This document shows, in pieces, positions 8,493-15,440 of a DNA stretch of 64,000 nucleotides (within the stretch, counting starts at the first letter, position 1; each line of letters begins with the position of its first letter). Below the pieces are notes generated by a model. The model searched no databases, was not told where the DNA came from, and saw only the letters and a program-made list of their open reading frames with translations. A program made the position numbers and the translations under genes. Where the stretch lies: the NCBI GenBank assembly GCA_951812615.1, contig CATOSU010000005.1:1-64000 (forward strand), read 5' to 3'. Origin of the DNA: an uncultured Paracoccaceae bacterium (GTDB lineage Bacteria; Pseudomonadota; Alphaproteobacteria; Rhodobacterales; Rhodobacteraceae).

Positions 8493-8516
8493 GCCCGGCA
8501 TCACCGGATGCCGGGC
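8493..8516 (+). terminator. Hairpin between convergent protease and rlmJ genes
   Basis: GCCCGGCAT (8493-8501) pairs with ATGCCGGGC (8508-8516) around a 6-base loop, eight bases after the protease stop and eight bases before the rlmJ stop. There is no long T run, but the placement between two converging genes fits a shared terminator. Confidence 0.6.
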
Positions 8517-8523
8517 TGCTTCG

Positions 8524-9300
8524 TCAGCGGAGCGTTTTGAACCTTGCAGTCAGGTCCAGTACGGCGGATTCCAATGGCCAGGGCGGGTTGATGAAGAACA
8601 GGCCGCTGCCAACCATGCCGTGCCCGGGGCGCGCGGGTGGGAAACGAACCTCGCTCAACAGCGTGCGATCAGCGCTGATGTCCTTCAGTGCCGCGACCAT
8701 CCCGCGCTCGGCACCGGAGGTCAGGATCGGGTACCACAGCATCAAAACACCGACCGGCCATTTCCGGTGCAGCTTTCGGATCAGGACGGGCATCGCGCTG
8801 TATTCCGATTTCACCTCGTAAGACGGGTCAATCAGGCACAGACCGCGGCGGGGATCCGGCGGCAGAATCGACAACGCCAGCTGCGGACCATCCGCCTGCC
8901 GGACAACTGTGCCAGGCATCGAATTGCGCAGCGCCGCGGCCTCTTGTGGATGAAGTTCCGCAAGCGTCAGCCGGTCGGTTTCCCGCAGCAGGTGCCGGGC
9001 GATGAAAGGAGACCCGGGATAGGCCCGCGGCCCCCCCTGTTCACGCGCTCCAGCAAGCGATTTGGCATATGGATGCGCCTTGTCGAACCAGCCCGCCATG
9101 CGCGCGATCCCCTGCGCGGCTTCTCCGGTCTTGACCGCCTCTGACCCGCCCAGATCATAAATCGCCCGACCTGCATGCGTTTCGACATAGCTCGGCGGCT
9201 TGTCTTTGCGCGTCAGATAGTCCAGCGCGGTGGCCAGCAGCGCGTGCTTGTGAACATCCGCCGCGTTCCCGGCGTGATAGGCGTGTTGGTAGGAGAGCAT
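8524..9300 (-). CDS. rlmJ: 23S rRNA (adenine(2030)-N(6))-methyltransferase
   Basis: This 258-aa protein matches RlmJ (YhiR), which uses S-adenosylmethionine to methylate N6 of A2030 in 23S rRNA. The N terminus MLSYQHAYHAGNAADVHKH is diagnostic, the SAM-binding region lies around HAGRAIYDLGG (residues 42-52), and the catalytic DPPY-type motif is seen as IDPSYE in the second half. Length is close to the usual ~280 aa. The start is ATG at 9298-9300; its ribosome-binding site is weak. It lies downstream of ilvE on the same strand with a 113-bp gap containing a strong inverted repeat. In other bacteria the enzyme is housekeeping but non-essential, and it has been linked to use of external DNA in competence literature under the name ComJ. 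Confidence 0.92.
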   Translation of the reverse strand: MLSYQHAYHAGNAADVHKHALLATALDYLTRKDKPPSYVETHAGRAIYDLGGSEAVKTGEAAQGIARMAGWFDKAHPYAKSLAGAREQGGPRAYPGSPFIARHLLRETDRLTLAELHPQEAAALRNSMPGTVVRQADGPQLALSILPPDPRRGLCLIDPSYEVKSEYSAMPVLIRKLHRKWPVGVLMLWYPILTSGAERGMVAALKDISADRTLLSEVRFPPARPGHGMVGSGLFFINPPWPLESAVLDLTARFKTLR

Positions 9301-9342
9301 TCGAATAGTTGTCTAACACGTTTCGATTTGCAGATCACAATT

Positions 9343-9385
9343 GCAACAAGCGCACGCCGACCAAAAATCGCCGTGCGCTTGTTGC
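9343..9385 (-). repeat. 14-bp perfect inverted repeat between ilvE and rlmJ
   Basis: GCAACAAGCGCACG (9343-9356) and CGTGCGCTTGTTGC (9372-9385) are exact reverse complements separated by 15 bases. The hairpin lies about 30 bases beyond the ilvE stop. Read on the minus strand it is not followed by a T run, so it is an imperfect fit to an intrinsic terminator; an RNA-stabilising 3' structure or a protein-binding dyad are alternatives. Confidence 0.6.
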
Positions 9386-9413
9386 ATGAACAACGATGAA
9401 AAATCCCAGCCGA

Positions 9414-10280
9414 TTAGCTGCGCACCAGCTTCTCGTACCCGTCTGCGATGTCCCGCGTCAGTGCACCGACCTCGAAATTGTAGTCGCCAATCTGGCCCAC
9501 CGGTGTGACCTCCGCCGCCGTACCGGTCAGCCAGCATTGCTGCATCTCTTCCATTTCGCCCGGATCCATGTGGCGTTCGTGGACCTTGATCTGCCGGTCC
9601 TTCAGCATACTGATCACGGTGCGACGCGTGATCCCGTTCAGGAAGCAGTCGGCCTTGGGTGTATGCACCTCGCCGTCCTTCACGAAGAAGATGTTGGCCC
9701 CGGTCGCCTCGGCCACGTAGCCGCGGTAATCCATGAACAACGCATCCGAACACCCCTTCGCCTCGGCTGCATGTTTGGACATGGTGCAGATCATGTACAG
9801 GCCTGCCGCCTTTGCGTGTACCGGAATAGTTTCCGGGCTGGGCCGTTTCCATTTCGAGATGTCGAGCTTGGCGCCCTTCATCTTGGCATCACCGTAATAT
9901 GCACCCCATTCCCACGACGCGACCGCCATTCGCACCGGGTTGCGCGCTGACGCGACACCCATATCTTCGCCGGCACCGCGCCATGCCACGGCCCGCACGT
10001 AAGCGTCAGACTGGCCGTTTGCTTCCAGCACCTGCTGCTTGGCCGTTTCGATTTCATCCACGGTCCAGGGGATCTGGAAATCGACCATCTCGGCGCTGGC
10101 CCTCAGCCGTTCGGAATGTTCCCGGCTTTTGAAGATCTTGCCGCCGTAGGCACGTTCGCCTTCAAAGACGGAGCTGGCATAATGCATGGCATGGGTCAGG
10201 ATATGCACGTTCGCATCCCGCCAGGGCACGAGTTTGCCATCCATCCAGATCTGGCCGTCGCGGTCGTCATAGCCTGCCAT
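9414..10280 (-). CDS. ilvE: Branched-chain amino acid aminotransferase
   Basis: A 288-aa fold-type IV PLP aminotransferase that makes leucine, isoleucine and valine from their 2-oxo acids with glutamate. Visible family blocks are the start DGQIWMDGKLVPW, the arginine-bearing HYASSVFEGERAY, the probable PLP lysine in VHAKAAGLY, and the cofactor-binding EATGANIFF and LTGTAAEVTPV near the C terminus. ATG at 10280 was chosen because AAGGAGA sits seven bases upstream; a longer frame from 10313 adds 11 poorly conserved residues. It is divergent from petP and shares a 158-bp control region with it that contains a dyad at 10325-10338. Nothing is missing or odd. Confidence 0.94.
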   Translation of the reverse strand: MAGYDDRDGQIWMDGKLVPWRDANVHILTHAMHYASSVFEGERAYGGKIFKSREHSERLRASAEMVDFQIPWTVDEIETAKQQVLEANGQSDAYVRAVAWRGAGEDMGVASARNPVRMAVASWEWGAYYGDAKMKGAKLDISKWKRPSPETIPVHAKAAGLYMICTMSKHAAEAKGCSDALFMDYRGYVAEATGANIFFVKDGEVHTPKADCFLNGITRRTVISMLKDRQIKVHERHMDPGEMEEMQQCWLTGTAAEVTPVGQIGDYNFEVGALTRDIADGYEKLVRS

Positions 10281-10324
10281 CGCATTTCTCCTTAAGGGCT
10301 TCGCGATTTCCAAATATTGCGCTG

Positions 10325-10338
10325 GATACGTCCGTATC
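10325..10338. promoter_or_regulatory. Dyad in the ilvE-petP divergent region
   Basis: GATACG (10325-10330) and CGTATC (10333-10338) form a perfect inverted repeat; an overlapping GTCCG-TAT-CGGAC (10330-10342) adds a second one. The site lies 45 bases before ilvE and 100 bases before petP, so a regulator bound here could act on either gene. PetP, a MarR protein, is one candidate. Confidence 0.35.
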
Positions 10339-10438
10339 GGACATAAAGTTGCGCTGAAACTGCGATTCGATAGCCCTTGAGACTTGGAATGTCAACAAGA
10401 CTGACTTAAACTGGCCAAAATTGTGAAAGGGACGGGTC

Positions 10439-10951
10439 ATGATTGACGGGCCGGCGCTCAGAGCACAGACGGGCGAAACTCTGTTGTTCCTGACCGATGA
10501 GCAGCTCAGGCAGGGGATCGAGGCGATGTTCTTTGCCTATCGCGGCTTTACCGCCGATCCCGATCGCATTTTAGCCGGACTTGATTACGGGCGTGCGCAT
10601 CATCGCGCAATTCACTTCATCAACCGTGCACCGGGAACGACGGTTAACAACCTTCTGAACATCCTCGGCGTGACCAAGCAATCGCTGAACCGGGTTCTGC
10701 GCCGACTGATCGATGACGGGCTGGTTGAGAGCCGTGTCGGAACACAGGACAAACGTGAACGTCACCTGTTTCTGACGGATGAAGGCCGTATGCTCGAAGC
10801 CCGGCTCAGCGATGCGCAACGCGCCCGCATGCGGGCCGCGTACAAGGATGCGGGGCCCGAGGCCGTGGCCGGCTTTCGTCAGGTCCTGGAGGCAATGATG
10901 GATACCGACATGCGGCGCGCCTATGCCCGGCTGAAGGATGCACCGACATGA
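10439..10951 (+). CDS. petP: MarR-family transcriptional regulator, PetP type
   Basis: A 170-aa MarR-like protein. The winged-helix core is visible from about residue 60, with NNLLNILGVTKQSLNRVLRRLIDDGLV as recognition region (split here: helix 3 near 76-90) and the wing DKRERHLFLTDEGRML. It overlaps the following response regulator gene by four bases (ATGA at 10948-10951), the same arrangement as petP-petR of Rhodobacter capsulatus, where the pair was found in studies of cytochrome bc1 expression. The start ATG at 10439 has AAGGGA upstream. The family assignment is firm; the name follows from the pairing with petR and the order group, and its targets in this organism are not shown. Confidence 0.85.
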   Translation: MIDGPALRAQTGETLLFLTDEQLRQGIEAMFFAYRGFTADPDRILAGLDYGRAHHRAIHFINRAPGTTVNNLLNILGVTKQSLNRVLRRLIDDGLVESRVGTQDKRERHLFLTDEGRMLEARLSDAQRARMRAAYKDAGPEAVAGFRQVLEAMMDTDMRRAYARLKDAPT

Positions 10952-11649
10952 CCGCACTGGATACCCATCTGCTGATCGTCGACGATGACGAACGGATCAG
11001 GGACCTGCTCAAGAAGTTCCTCAAGCGAAACGGGTTTCTGGTCACCTCGGCACGCGATGCCGGACATGCGCGCCGCATTCTGTCGGGTCTGGATTTCGAC
11101 CTGATCGTGCTGGACGTGATGATGCCGGGCGAAGACGGGGTGAGTTTCACCCGCGTATTGAGGGAAACCCACGAAACCCCGATCCTGCTTTTAACGGCAA
11201 AGGGAGAGCCGGAAAATCGCATCGCCGGGCTGGAAGCCGGTGCCGATGACTATCTGGTCAAGCCGTTTGAACCGCGCGAATTGCTGTTGCGGATCAATTC
11301 GATCCTGCGCCGGATGTCGGATCCGCCCCCGGAACAGACCGTGCCGAAGATTCTGCACCTGGGTGCCATCCGTTATGACATAGACCGGGGCGAGATGTGG
11401 CAGGGTGACCAGATCGTGCGCCTGACGGCAACGGAAAGCCAGCTGATGAAGATATTCTCCGGTTGCCCGGGCGAGCCTGTGAGCCGATCCAAACTGGTCG
11501 AGGATCTGGGCCGGGACCGTGGGCAGGCTCAGGAACGCGCGGTCGATGTGCAGATCACCCGGCTCAGGCGCAAGATCGAGGCGAACCCGAAACAGCCGCG
11601 GTACCTGCAAACCGTGCGCGGTGCGGGCTACATGCTTGCCCCGGATTGA
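10948..11649 (+). CDS. petR: OmpR-family response regulator, PetR type
   Basis: A 233-aa two-domain response regulator. The receiver has the acidic pair in IVDDDE (residues ~9-14), the phospho-acceptor Asp in LIVLDVMMPGEDG and the switch Lys in VKPFEP. The C-terminal winged helix ends with the OmpR signature DVQITRLRRKIE and VRGAGYML. It is translationally coupled to the MarR-type gene petP, and no sensor kinase lies next to it; this orphan arrangement is typical of Rhodobacterales petPR. It would bind DNA and control transcription, in Rhodobacter capsulatus including respiratory cytochrome genes. Confidence 0.9.
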   Translation: MTALDTHLLIVDDDERIRDLLKKFLKRNGFLVTSARDAGHARRILSGLDFDLIVLDVMMPGEDGVSFTRVLRETHETPILLLTAKGEPENRIAGLEAGADDYLVKPFEPRELLLRINSILRRMSDPPPEQTVPKILHLGAIRYDIDRGEMWQGDQIVRLTATESQLMKIFSGCPGEPVSRSKLVEDLGRDRGQAQERAVDVQITRLRRKIEANPKQPRYLQTVRGAGYMLAPD

Positions 11650-11945
11650 TTGTTTGGGTCAGTTCGCGGGCGCTGCCTGCCCGGCCTGCTCCGGCAGCCA
11701 GTTCCGCAAAAGGATCACCCGGGGATCCGGGTGAAGTGAGTTAGGATACACAAAATTGATGCCGCCCGATCGCGTGATGCATGTCGGATGCAACTTGACG
11801 AGCCTTCCTTCCGCTTCATCTTTTCCGTCAGCAGCCGGTCGGCGAGACACGCCCCGTTTCCCGACAACGCGGCATCAAGGGCAAATGCGCCGAACCCATA
11901 ATCCCGGGTACCGGTTTTGTTTACGCAGGGCGTTACGAGGCAGCC
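11650..11945. other. Gap between petR and the imuB promoter
   Basis: About 300 bases without a recognisable gene. It holds a hairpin (11715-11734) that may end petR transcription. A 63-aa minus-strand frame (11659-11850) has no family signal, and no fragment of imuA could be read on either strand. Confidence 0.5.
11715..11734. terminator. Possible terminator hairpin after petR
   Basis: TCACCCGG (11715-11722) pairs with CCGGGTGA (11727-11734) around GGAT. On the minus strand it is followed by TCCTTTT, so as an intrinsic terminator it would work better on leftward transcripts; on the plus strand it lies 66 bases after petR without a T run. Confidence 0.45.
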
Positions 11946-11992
11946 TTGCCCGCATCTGCGACTCACCATACAAATGAGAACATAAGATGAAC
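11946..11992 (+). promoter_or_regulatory. imuB promoter with LexA (SOS) box
   Basis: GAAC (11978-11981), seven bases, GAAC (11989-11992) is an exact match to the alphaproteobacterial LexA box (GTTC-N7-GTTC on the other strand). A plausible promoter lies just before it: TTGCCC (11946-11951), 17 bases, TACAAA (11969-11974), which would put the transcription start on the box, so LexA would block it directly. The box ends only seven bases before the imuB ATG, leaving almost no room for a ribosome-binding site. Confidence 0.8.
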
Positions 11993-11999
11993 ATTTGCC

Positions 12000-13652
12000 A
12001 TGCCAACCCGCCGTATTCTCTCTCTCTGGTTTCCCCGCCTCGGTGCGGAACGGTTGTTGCGGCTCGATCGCGGGCAGGAGACCGGTCCGCTGGCGGTGGT
12101 GGACGTACAGCACAACATGCAGACGGTGGTGTCGGTCAATGCCGCCGCCTCTCGCGCAGGCGTGCAGGTGGGGCAACCGGTACGCGACGCCCATGCGATG
12201 TGCGGCACACTGACGACCCGCACCCGTGACGCCCCGGCGGAGGCCCGGTTTCTGACGGCACTCCGGCGGTGGGCGGGCAAGTTTTCCCCATGGGTGACCG
12301 GAGAGGCACCGGATGCGTTGGTCATCGACCTGAGCGGCTGTGCACATCTGTTCGGGGGAGAGGCCCGGCTGCTGGGCGTGATCGAGGGGGATTGCGCGGA
12401 TATGCGGCTGACCGTGCGGGCAGGGATTGCCGATACGCTGGGCGCGGCCTGGGCGCTGGCACGCTATGCCGGGGCCGAGGCCGGGTCCGCACGCAACGGC
12501 GATGCCATCGACCAGGAAGCCCCTGCCACCCGGTCCCGGGCAGGCAAGCGGCGGCACTGGACCAAGGGCGGGACGGCGCCGCAGGTGGTGACGCAGGCAC
12601 AGGCCGGCCGGATTGCAGCACCGGGGCAGAGCTATGGCACGCTCAGCCCCCTGCCTGTGGCGGCACTGCGGCTGGAACCGGAGGTGGCCGCACAGTTGAA
12701 CCGCCTGGGCCTGCGCCGGATCGGTGATCTGCTGGGCCAGCCCCGTGCTGCGCTGGCCCGGCGATTCGGTAAAGGGCTGGTCCTGCGGCTGGATCAGGCC
12801 ATGGGCAGTGCGCCGGAACCGGTTTCGCCTGCAAAACCACCGGATCATTTTGCAGTGCGGATCACCCTGCCGGACCCTGTCGGGCTGGAGGCGGATCTGC
12901 TGGCCGGCATCGACCGTATGCTGCCCCGGCTTTGTACGCGCCTTGAGAGTAAGGGCCGCGGTTTGCGGACACTCAAGCTGGAGGCGTATCGCACCGATCA
13001 GGTCGCCGAGGTCGTCACCATCGGGCTGGCCCGGCCCAGCCATGATCAGCACCGCATCCGCCCGCTCCTGCAGATGAAGCTGGATCAGATCGATGCCGGT
13101 TTCGGGATCGACATGCTGCGGCTGGAAGCTGTGCAGACCGAACCGCTGCACAAACGCACCAAGACCGGACATCTGGGTGCCGGCCGGGCGGTGCGGGACC
13201 GGCTGGCGCAGAATTCGGCGCTCGACGATCTGATCGGGCGCCTCGGGGCGCGGACGGGGCTGGAGGCGATCACGCGCCGGCATCCGTCCTCCAGCCATAT
13301 CCCCGAAAAGGCGGCACAGACGCTGGCCGCGGCCTGGTCCGATCCGGTGCATGGCTGGCCGCAACCGGCGGTACCGCGGCCGCTGACGCTCTGGCGGCCA
13401 GAGCCGGTTCATATGCCCGAAGATCCAAACCTGCCGGAAACCTTCCGCTGGCGTGGGCGGGACTGGTCGCTGCAGAAAGCCATGGGACCAGAGCGAATTT
13501 CTCCGGAATGGTGGCTCGATGAACCGGACTGGCGTACGGGGGTCCGGGACTATTGGGAGGTGACAACGGACCGGGGTGAAAGGCTGTGGCTCTATTATGG
13601 CCATGGGGGGACAATGTCGGCAGGCTGGTTCTGCCACGGGCAGTTCGCATGA
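12000..13652 (+). CDS. imuB: ImuB, inactive Y-family polymerase-like protein of SOS mutagenesis
   Basis: A 550-aa protein matching ImuB, the DinB-like scaffold that brings DnaE2 to the beta clamp for damage-induced mutagenesis. Family blocks are RRILSLWFPRLGAERLLR at the start, VIDLSGCAHLFGGEARLL near residues 102-119, and the C-terminal RPLTLWRPEPV. As in other ImuB proteins the polymerase carboxylates are not conserved (for example no acidic pair in the FPRLGAERL segment), so it should not synthesise DNA itself. The exact LexA box just upstream fits SOS control. Unusually, imuA does not precede it and dnaE2 does not follow; instead a 232-bp gap and an IS element lie downstream. The partners may be elsewhere in the genome. 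ATG 12000 is the first start giving the conserved N terminus; the ribosome-binding site is poor. Confidence 0.9.
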   Translation: MPTRRILSLWFPRLGAERLLRLDRGQETGPLAVVDVQHNMQTVVSVNAAASRAGVQVGQPVRDAHAMCGTLTTRTRDAPAEARFLTALRRWAGKFSPWVTGEAPDALVIDLSGCAHLFGGEARLLGVIEGDCADMRLTVRAGIADTLGAAWALARYAGAEAGSARNGDAIDQEAPATRSRAGKRRHWTKGGTAPQVVTQAQAGRIAAPGQSYGTLSPLPVAALRLEPEVAAQLNRLGLRRIGDLLGQPRAALARRFGKGLVLRLDQAMGSAPEPVSPAKPPDHFAVRITLPDPVGLEADLLAGIDRMLPRLCTRLESKGRGLRTLKLEAYRTDQVAEVVTIGLARPSHDQHRIRPLLQMKLDQIDAGFGIDMLRLEAVQTEPLHKRTKTGHLGAGRAVRDRLAQNSALDDLIGRLGARTGLEAITRRHPSSSHIPEKAAQTLAAAWSDPVHGWPQPAVPRPLTLWRPEPVHMPEDPNLPETFRWRGRDWSLQKAMGPERISPEWWLDEPDWRTGVRDYWEVTTDRGERLWLYYGHGGTMSAGWFCHGQFA

Positions 13653-13884
13653 CCCAAAGAGTGTGCCTGCGGCACGCACTGTGCATTTGCGCTCAGGCCG
13701 CGCAGGCCCCGGGGCTCCGCCCCAAACCCCGGAGTATTTGACCAAAGATGAAGCAGTGGAATGCGCCCCCGCCACCTGGCCTGAACCCTAGGGACGGGGG
13801 CGACTTCACCTTTGGCGGTCATCGGCTCTCCAGCCTGTACCGCACCTGAGAAGATAAGCAATTAAGCTTAATCGCCGATTACTA
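13653..13884. other. imuB-IS spacer with GC-rich hairpin
   Basis: No gene is seen. GGGGCTCCGCCCC near 13710-13723 can fold as a hairpin and is followed by the repeated 23-bp motif at 13731-13753. The right end of the spacer joins the IS after the TA target bases. Confidence 0.5.
13731..13753 (+). repeat. Short intergenic motif, copy 1 (left of IS)
   Basis: The 23-bp stretch starts GGAGTATTT and ends AAAGATGAAG, with TGACC-like bases between. An inverted second copy lies at 14750-14772 on the other side of the IS. From memory, similar motifs are frequent at gene ends in Rhodobacterales; that needs a genome count. Confidence 0.55.
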
Positions 13885-14651
13885 GGCAGCAGACTCATAA
13901 AACTGGCACCATAGCCTTACGGATGCGAGTTTGATCATAGCCATGAAGTTGGCTGAGGTTTTCTCATATCTGGTCGCGATGCGTCGGAACGAAGCTTTGA
14001 GCCTGCCGAAGAAGCGCTCGATCTTATTGCGTTCGCGGTAAATTTCCGCGTCAAACTCGGCGGGCAATTTCCGGTTTGCCTTTGGTGGGATTACGTCGAT
14101 GGCGCCTTGTTCCCAGATCATTTCACGGATCCAGTCTGCGTCATAAGCCTTGTCCGCGAGCACATATTGCCCAGGCTGCAGTCCATCCAAAAGCTGTTCA
14201 CAGGGCGGTGCGTCATGGGCTTGGCCCGGCGTCAGCTCATAGCGGATTGGCAGGCCGTTTTGGTTGGTAAGTGCGTGAATTTTTGTGGTTAACCCGCCCC
14301 GCGACCGCCCCATGCAACGACGCGGGTCGTTTTTTTGAGCGTTGCGGCTGAATGATGCACACGCACGGATGTTCCATCCACCATCACAGTGTCGACGTTG
14401 TGCGCGTCGGCGACCGCCTCCATCACACGATCCCAGATGCCAGCATAAGTCCATCGGTTGAAACGGTTGTACACCGTGGTGTAGGGGCCGTATTGATCCG
14501 GCAAATCCCGCCAAGGGATGCCGGTACGCAAGACATAGAAAATGCCACTGATCACGCGCCGATCATCGACACGCTTCACACCCCGGCTGTTGTTCGGGAG
14601 CACAGCCTTGATGAACTCCCACTCCAAATCGCTCAAGTCTGATCGCGCCAT
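13882..14651 (-). CDS. IS5-family transposase OrfAB, joined by -1 frameshift
   Basis: OrfA starts at ATG 14651 (GGGGAG seven bases upstream) and runs to 14289; its start MARSDLSDLEWEFIKAVLP and GIPWRDLP block are typical of IS5/IS427 transposases, and it contains the first catalytic Asp in MVDGTSVRVHHSA. OrfB runs from the overlap to 13882 and carries SRGGLTTKIHA, the second Asp in LADKAYDADW and the Glu of YRERNKIERFFGRLK. A run of seven A on the coding strand (T7 at 14330-14336) lies in the overlap; a -1 slip there joins the frames, as in related elements. The OrfB stop TAG begins with the TA target bases outside the IS, so translation stop depends on the insertion site. Confidence 0.87.
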
Positions 14652-14730
14652 TCCACGGCTCCCCACATTGTTTTACGGAAAGTGAATCATAACTCGCTGG
14701 AAACGTGAAGCTCTTTGTAGGTACGCTGCC
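13885..14730 (-). mobile_element. IS5-family insertion sequence (IS427-like group), 846 bp
   Basis: The element carries a two-frame transposase on the minus strand. Its ends were found by matching inverted repeats read inward: left GGCAGCAGACTCATAAA and right GGCAGCGTACCTACAAA (on the opposite strand), identical at 12 of 17 positions with the first six exact. Both ends are flanked by TA (13883-13884 and 14731-14732), a likely 2-bp target duplication. The restored target would read GATTAC-TA-AAGAAAC. Both frames are intact apart from the expected frameshift, so the copy looks recent and functional. Confidence 0.85.
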
Positions 14731-14749
14731 TAAAGAAACTGGGCCCGGG

Positions 14750-14772
14750 CTTCATCTTTGTGAAAATACTCC
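14750..14772 (-). repeat. Short intergenic motif, copy 2 (right of IS)
   Basis: Read on the minus strand this is GGAGTATTT followed by TCAC and AAAGATGAAG, matching copy 1 (13731-13753) at 20 or more of 23 positions but in the opposite direction. A second small hairpin, GGCAGG-TTTG-CCTGCC, lies at 14789-14804. Confidence 0.55.
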
Positions 14773-14848
14773 CGCCGGAGGCGTGTGAGGCAGGTTTGCC
14801 TGCCGAACCCGAGGAGGAGGCCGGAGGCCGACGAGGAGACAAAGAAGC

Positions 14849-14861
14849 GCGCCGAAGGCGC
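14849..14861 (-). terminator. paaR terminator hairpin
   Basis: On the minus strand, ten bases after the paaR stop, GCGCC (14861-14857) pairs with GGCGC (14853-14849) around a three-base loop and is followed by TTCTTTG. This is a fair intrinsic terminator for the paaI-paaR operon. Confidence 0.6.
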
Positions 14862-14870
14862 ACAATCTGG

Positions 14871-15440
14871 CTAGACCGCCGCGATACCGCCTTTCACGAA
14901 ATCTGCTGCCAGAGCCGCATATTCCGCCCGGGTCAGGCCCTTGCCTGGCCGGTGCCACATGTAGAACCAGTTGAGAATACCGAAAACCGACATCGTGACC
15001 GCCCGCAGCCGGTCACCAGACAATCCGGGGCGTTCCATCACTACGGCGCCTGACATCGCATACAGAAGACGGCGCTGCAGCGCGACCAGCGGGGCCTGCA
15101 TGTCGGCGGGCAGCGTCGCCAGCGCATCGAGCTGAAGTTTGTGTTCGGCGTCCGCATCTTCGTAGGCGGCCAGGATGACCCGGATCAACGCTCCCAGCCC
15201 CTGTGTGCGCACGTCTTCAACAACTTCGGTCAACTCCGACAGATGGGCGTCGAGGATGTCGTAGAGCAAAGCTTCCTTGCTGTCGTAGTAGTGATAAAGC
15301 AGCGCCTTGGACACGCCACATTGCGTTGCCGCACCGGTCATCGAGGCCCGGTCATATCCGTGGCGCGCGAAATAGGCTGCCGCGCCTTTGCGCAGGGCAG
15401 TGCGTTTTTCGTCGTGATCTCTGGCAATTCCGCGCGGCAT
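14871..15440 (-). CDS. paaR: TetR-family regulator of phenylacetate genes (PaaR type)
   Basis: A 189-aa TetR protein. The N-terminal HTH is plain: AAAYFARHGYDRASMTGAA then CGVSKALLYHYYDSKEALLYDI, with recognition helix near residues 45-55. The C-terminal ligand domain is helical and ends WFYMWHRPGKGLTRAEYAALA. It is the last gene of the minus-strand paa operon; its ATG overlaps the paaK stop (TGATG at 15438-15442). TetR proteins in this place in other bacteria (PaaR) repress paa genes and release DNA on binding phenylacetyl-CoA, which is the likely role here. A candidate operator lies in the paaI-paaZ divergent region at 18409-18420. Confidence 0.85.
   Translation of the reverse strand: MPRGIARDHDEKRTALRKGAAAYFARHGYDRASMTGAATQCGVSKALLYHYYDSKEALLYDILDAHLSELTEVVEDVRTQGLGALIRVILAAYEDADAEHKLQLDALATLPADMQAPLVALQRRLLYAMSGAVVMERPGLSGDRLRAVTMSVFGILNWFYMWHRPGKGLTRAEYAALAADFVKGGIAAV

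Noticed and set aside
8440-9144. Plus-strand frame opposite rlmJ
   Set aside because: rlmJ is unambiguous on the minus strand and the hairpin at 8493-8516 lies inside this frame.
11659-11850. 63-aa minus-strand frame after petR
   Set aside because: No recognisable family; it crosses the hairpin at 11715-11734. It was also checked as an imuA remnant and does not fit.
11715-13775. 686-aa minus-strand frame opposite imuB
   Set aside because: Shadow of imuB in GC-rich codons; His/Arg/Gln-rich with no domain.
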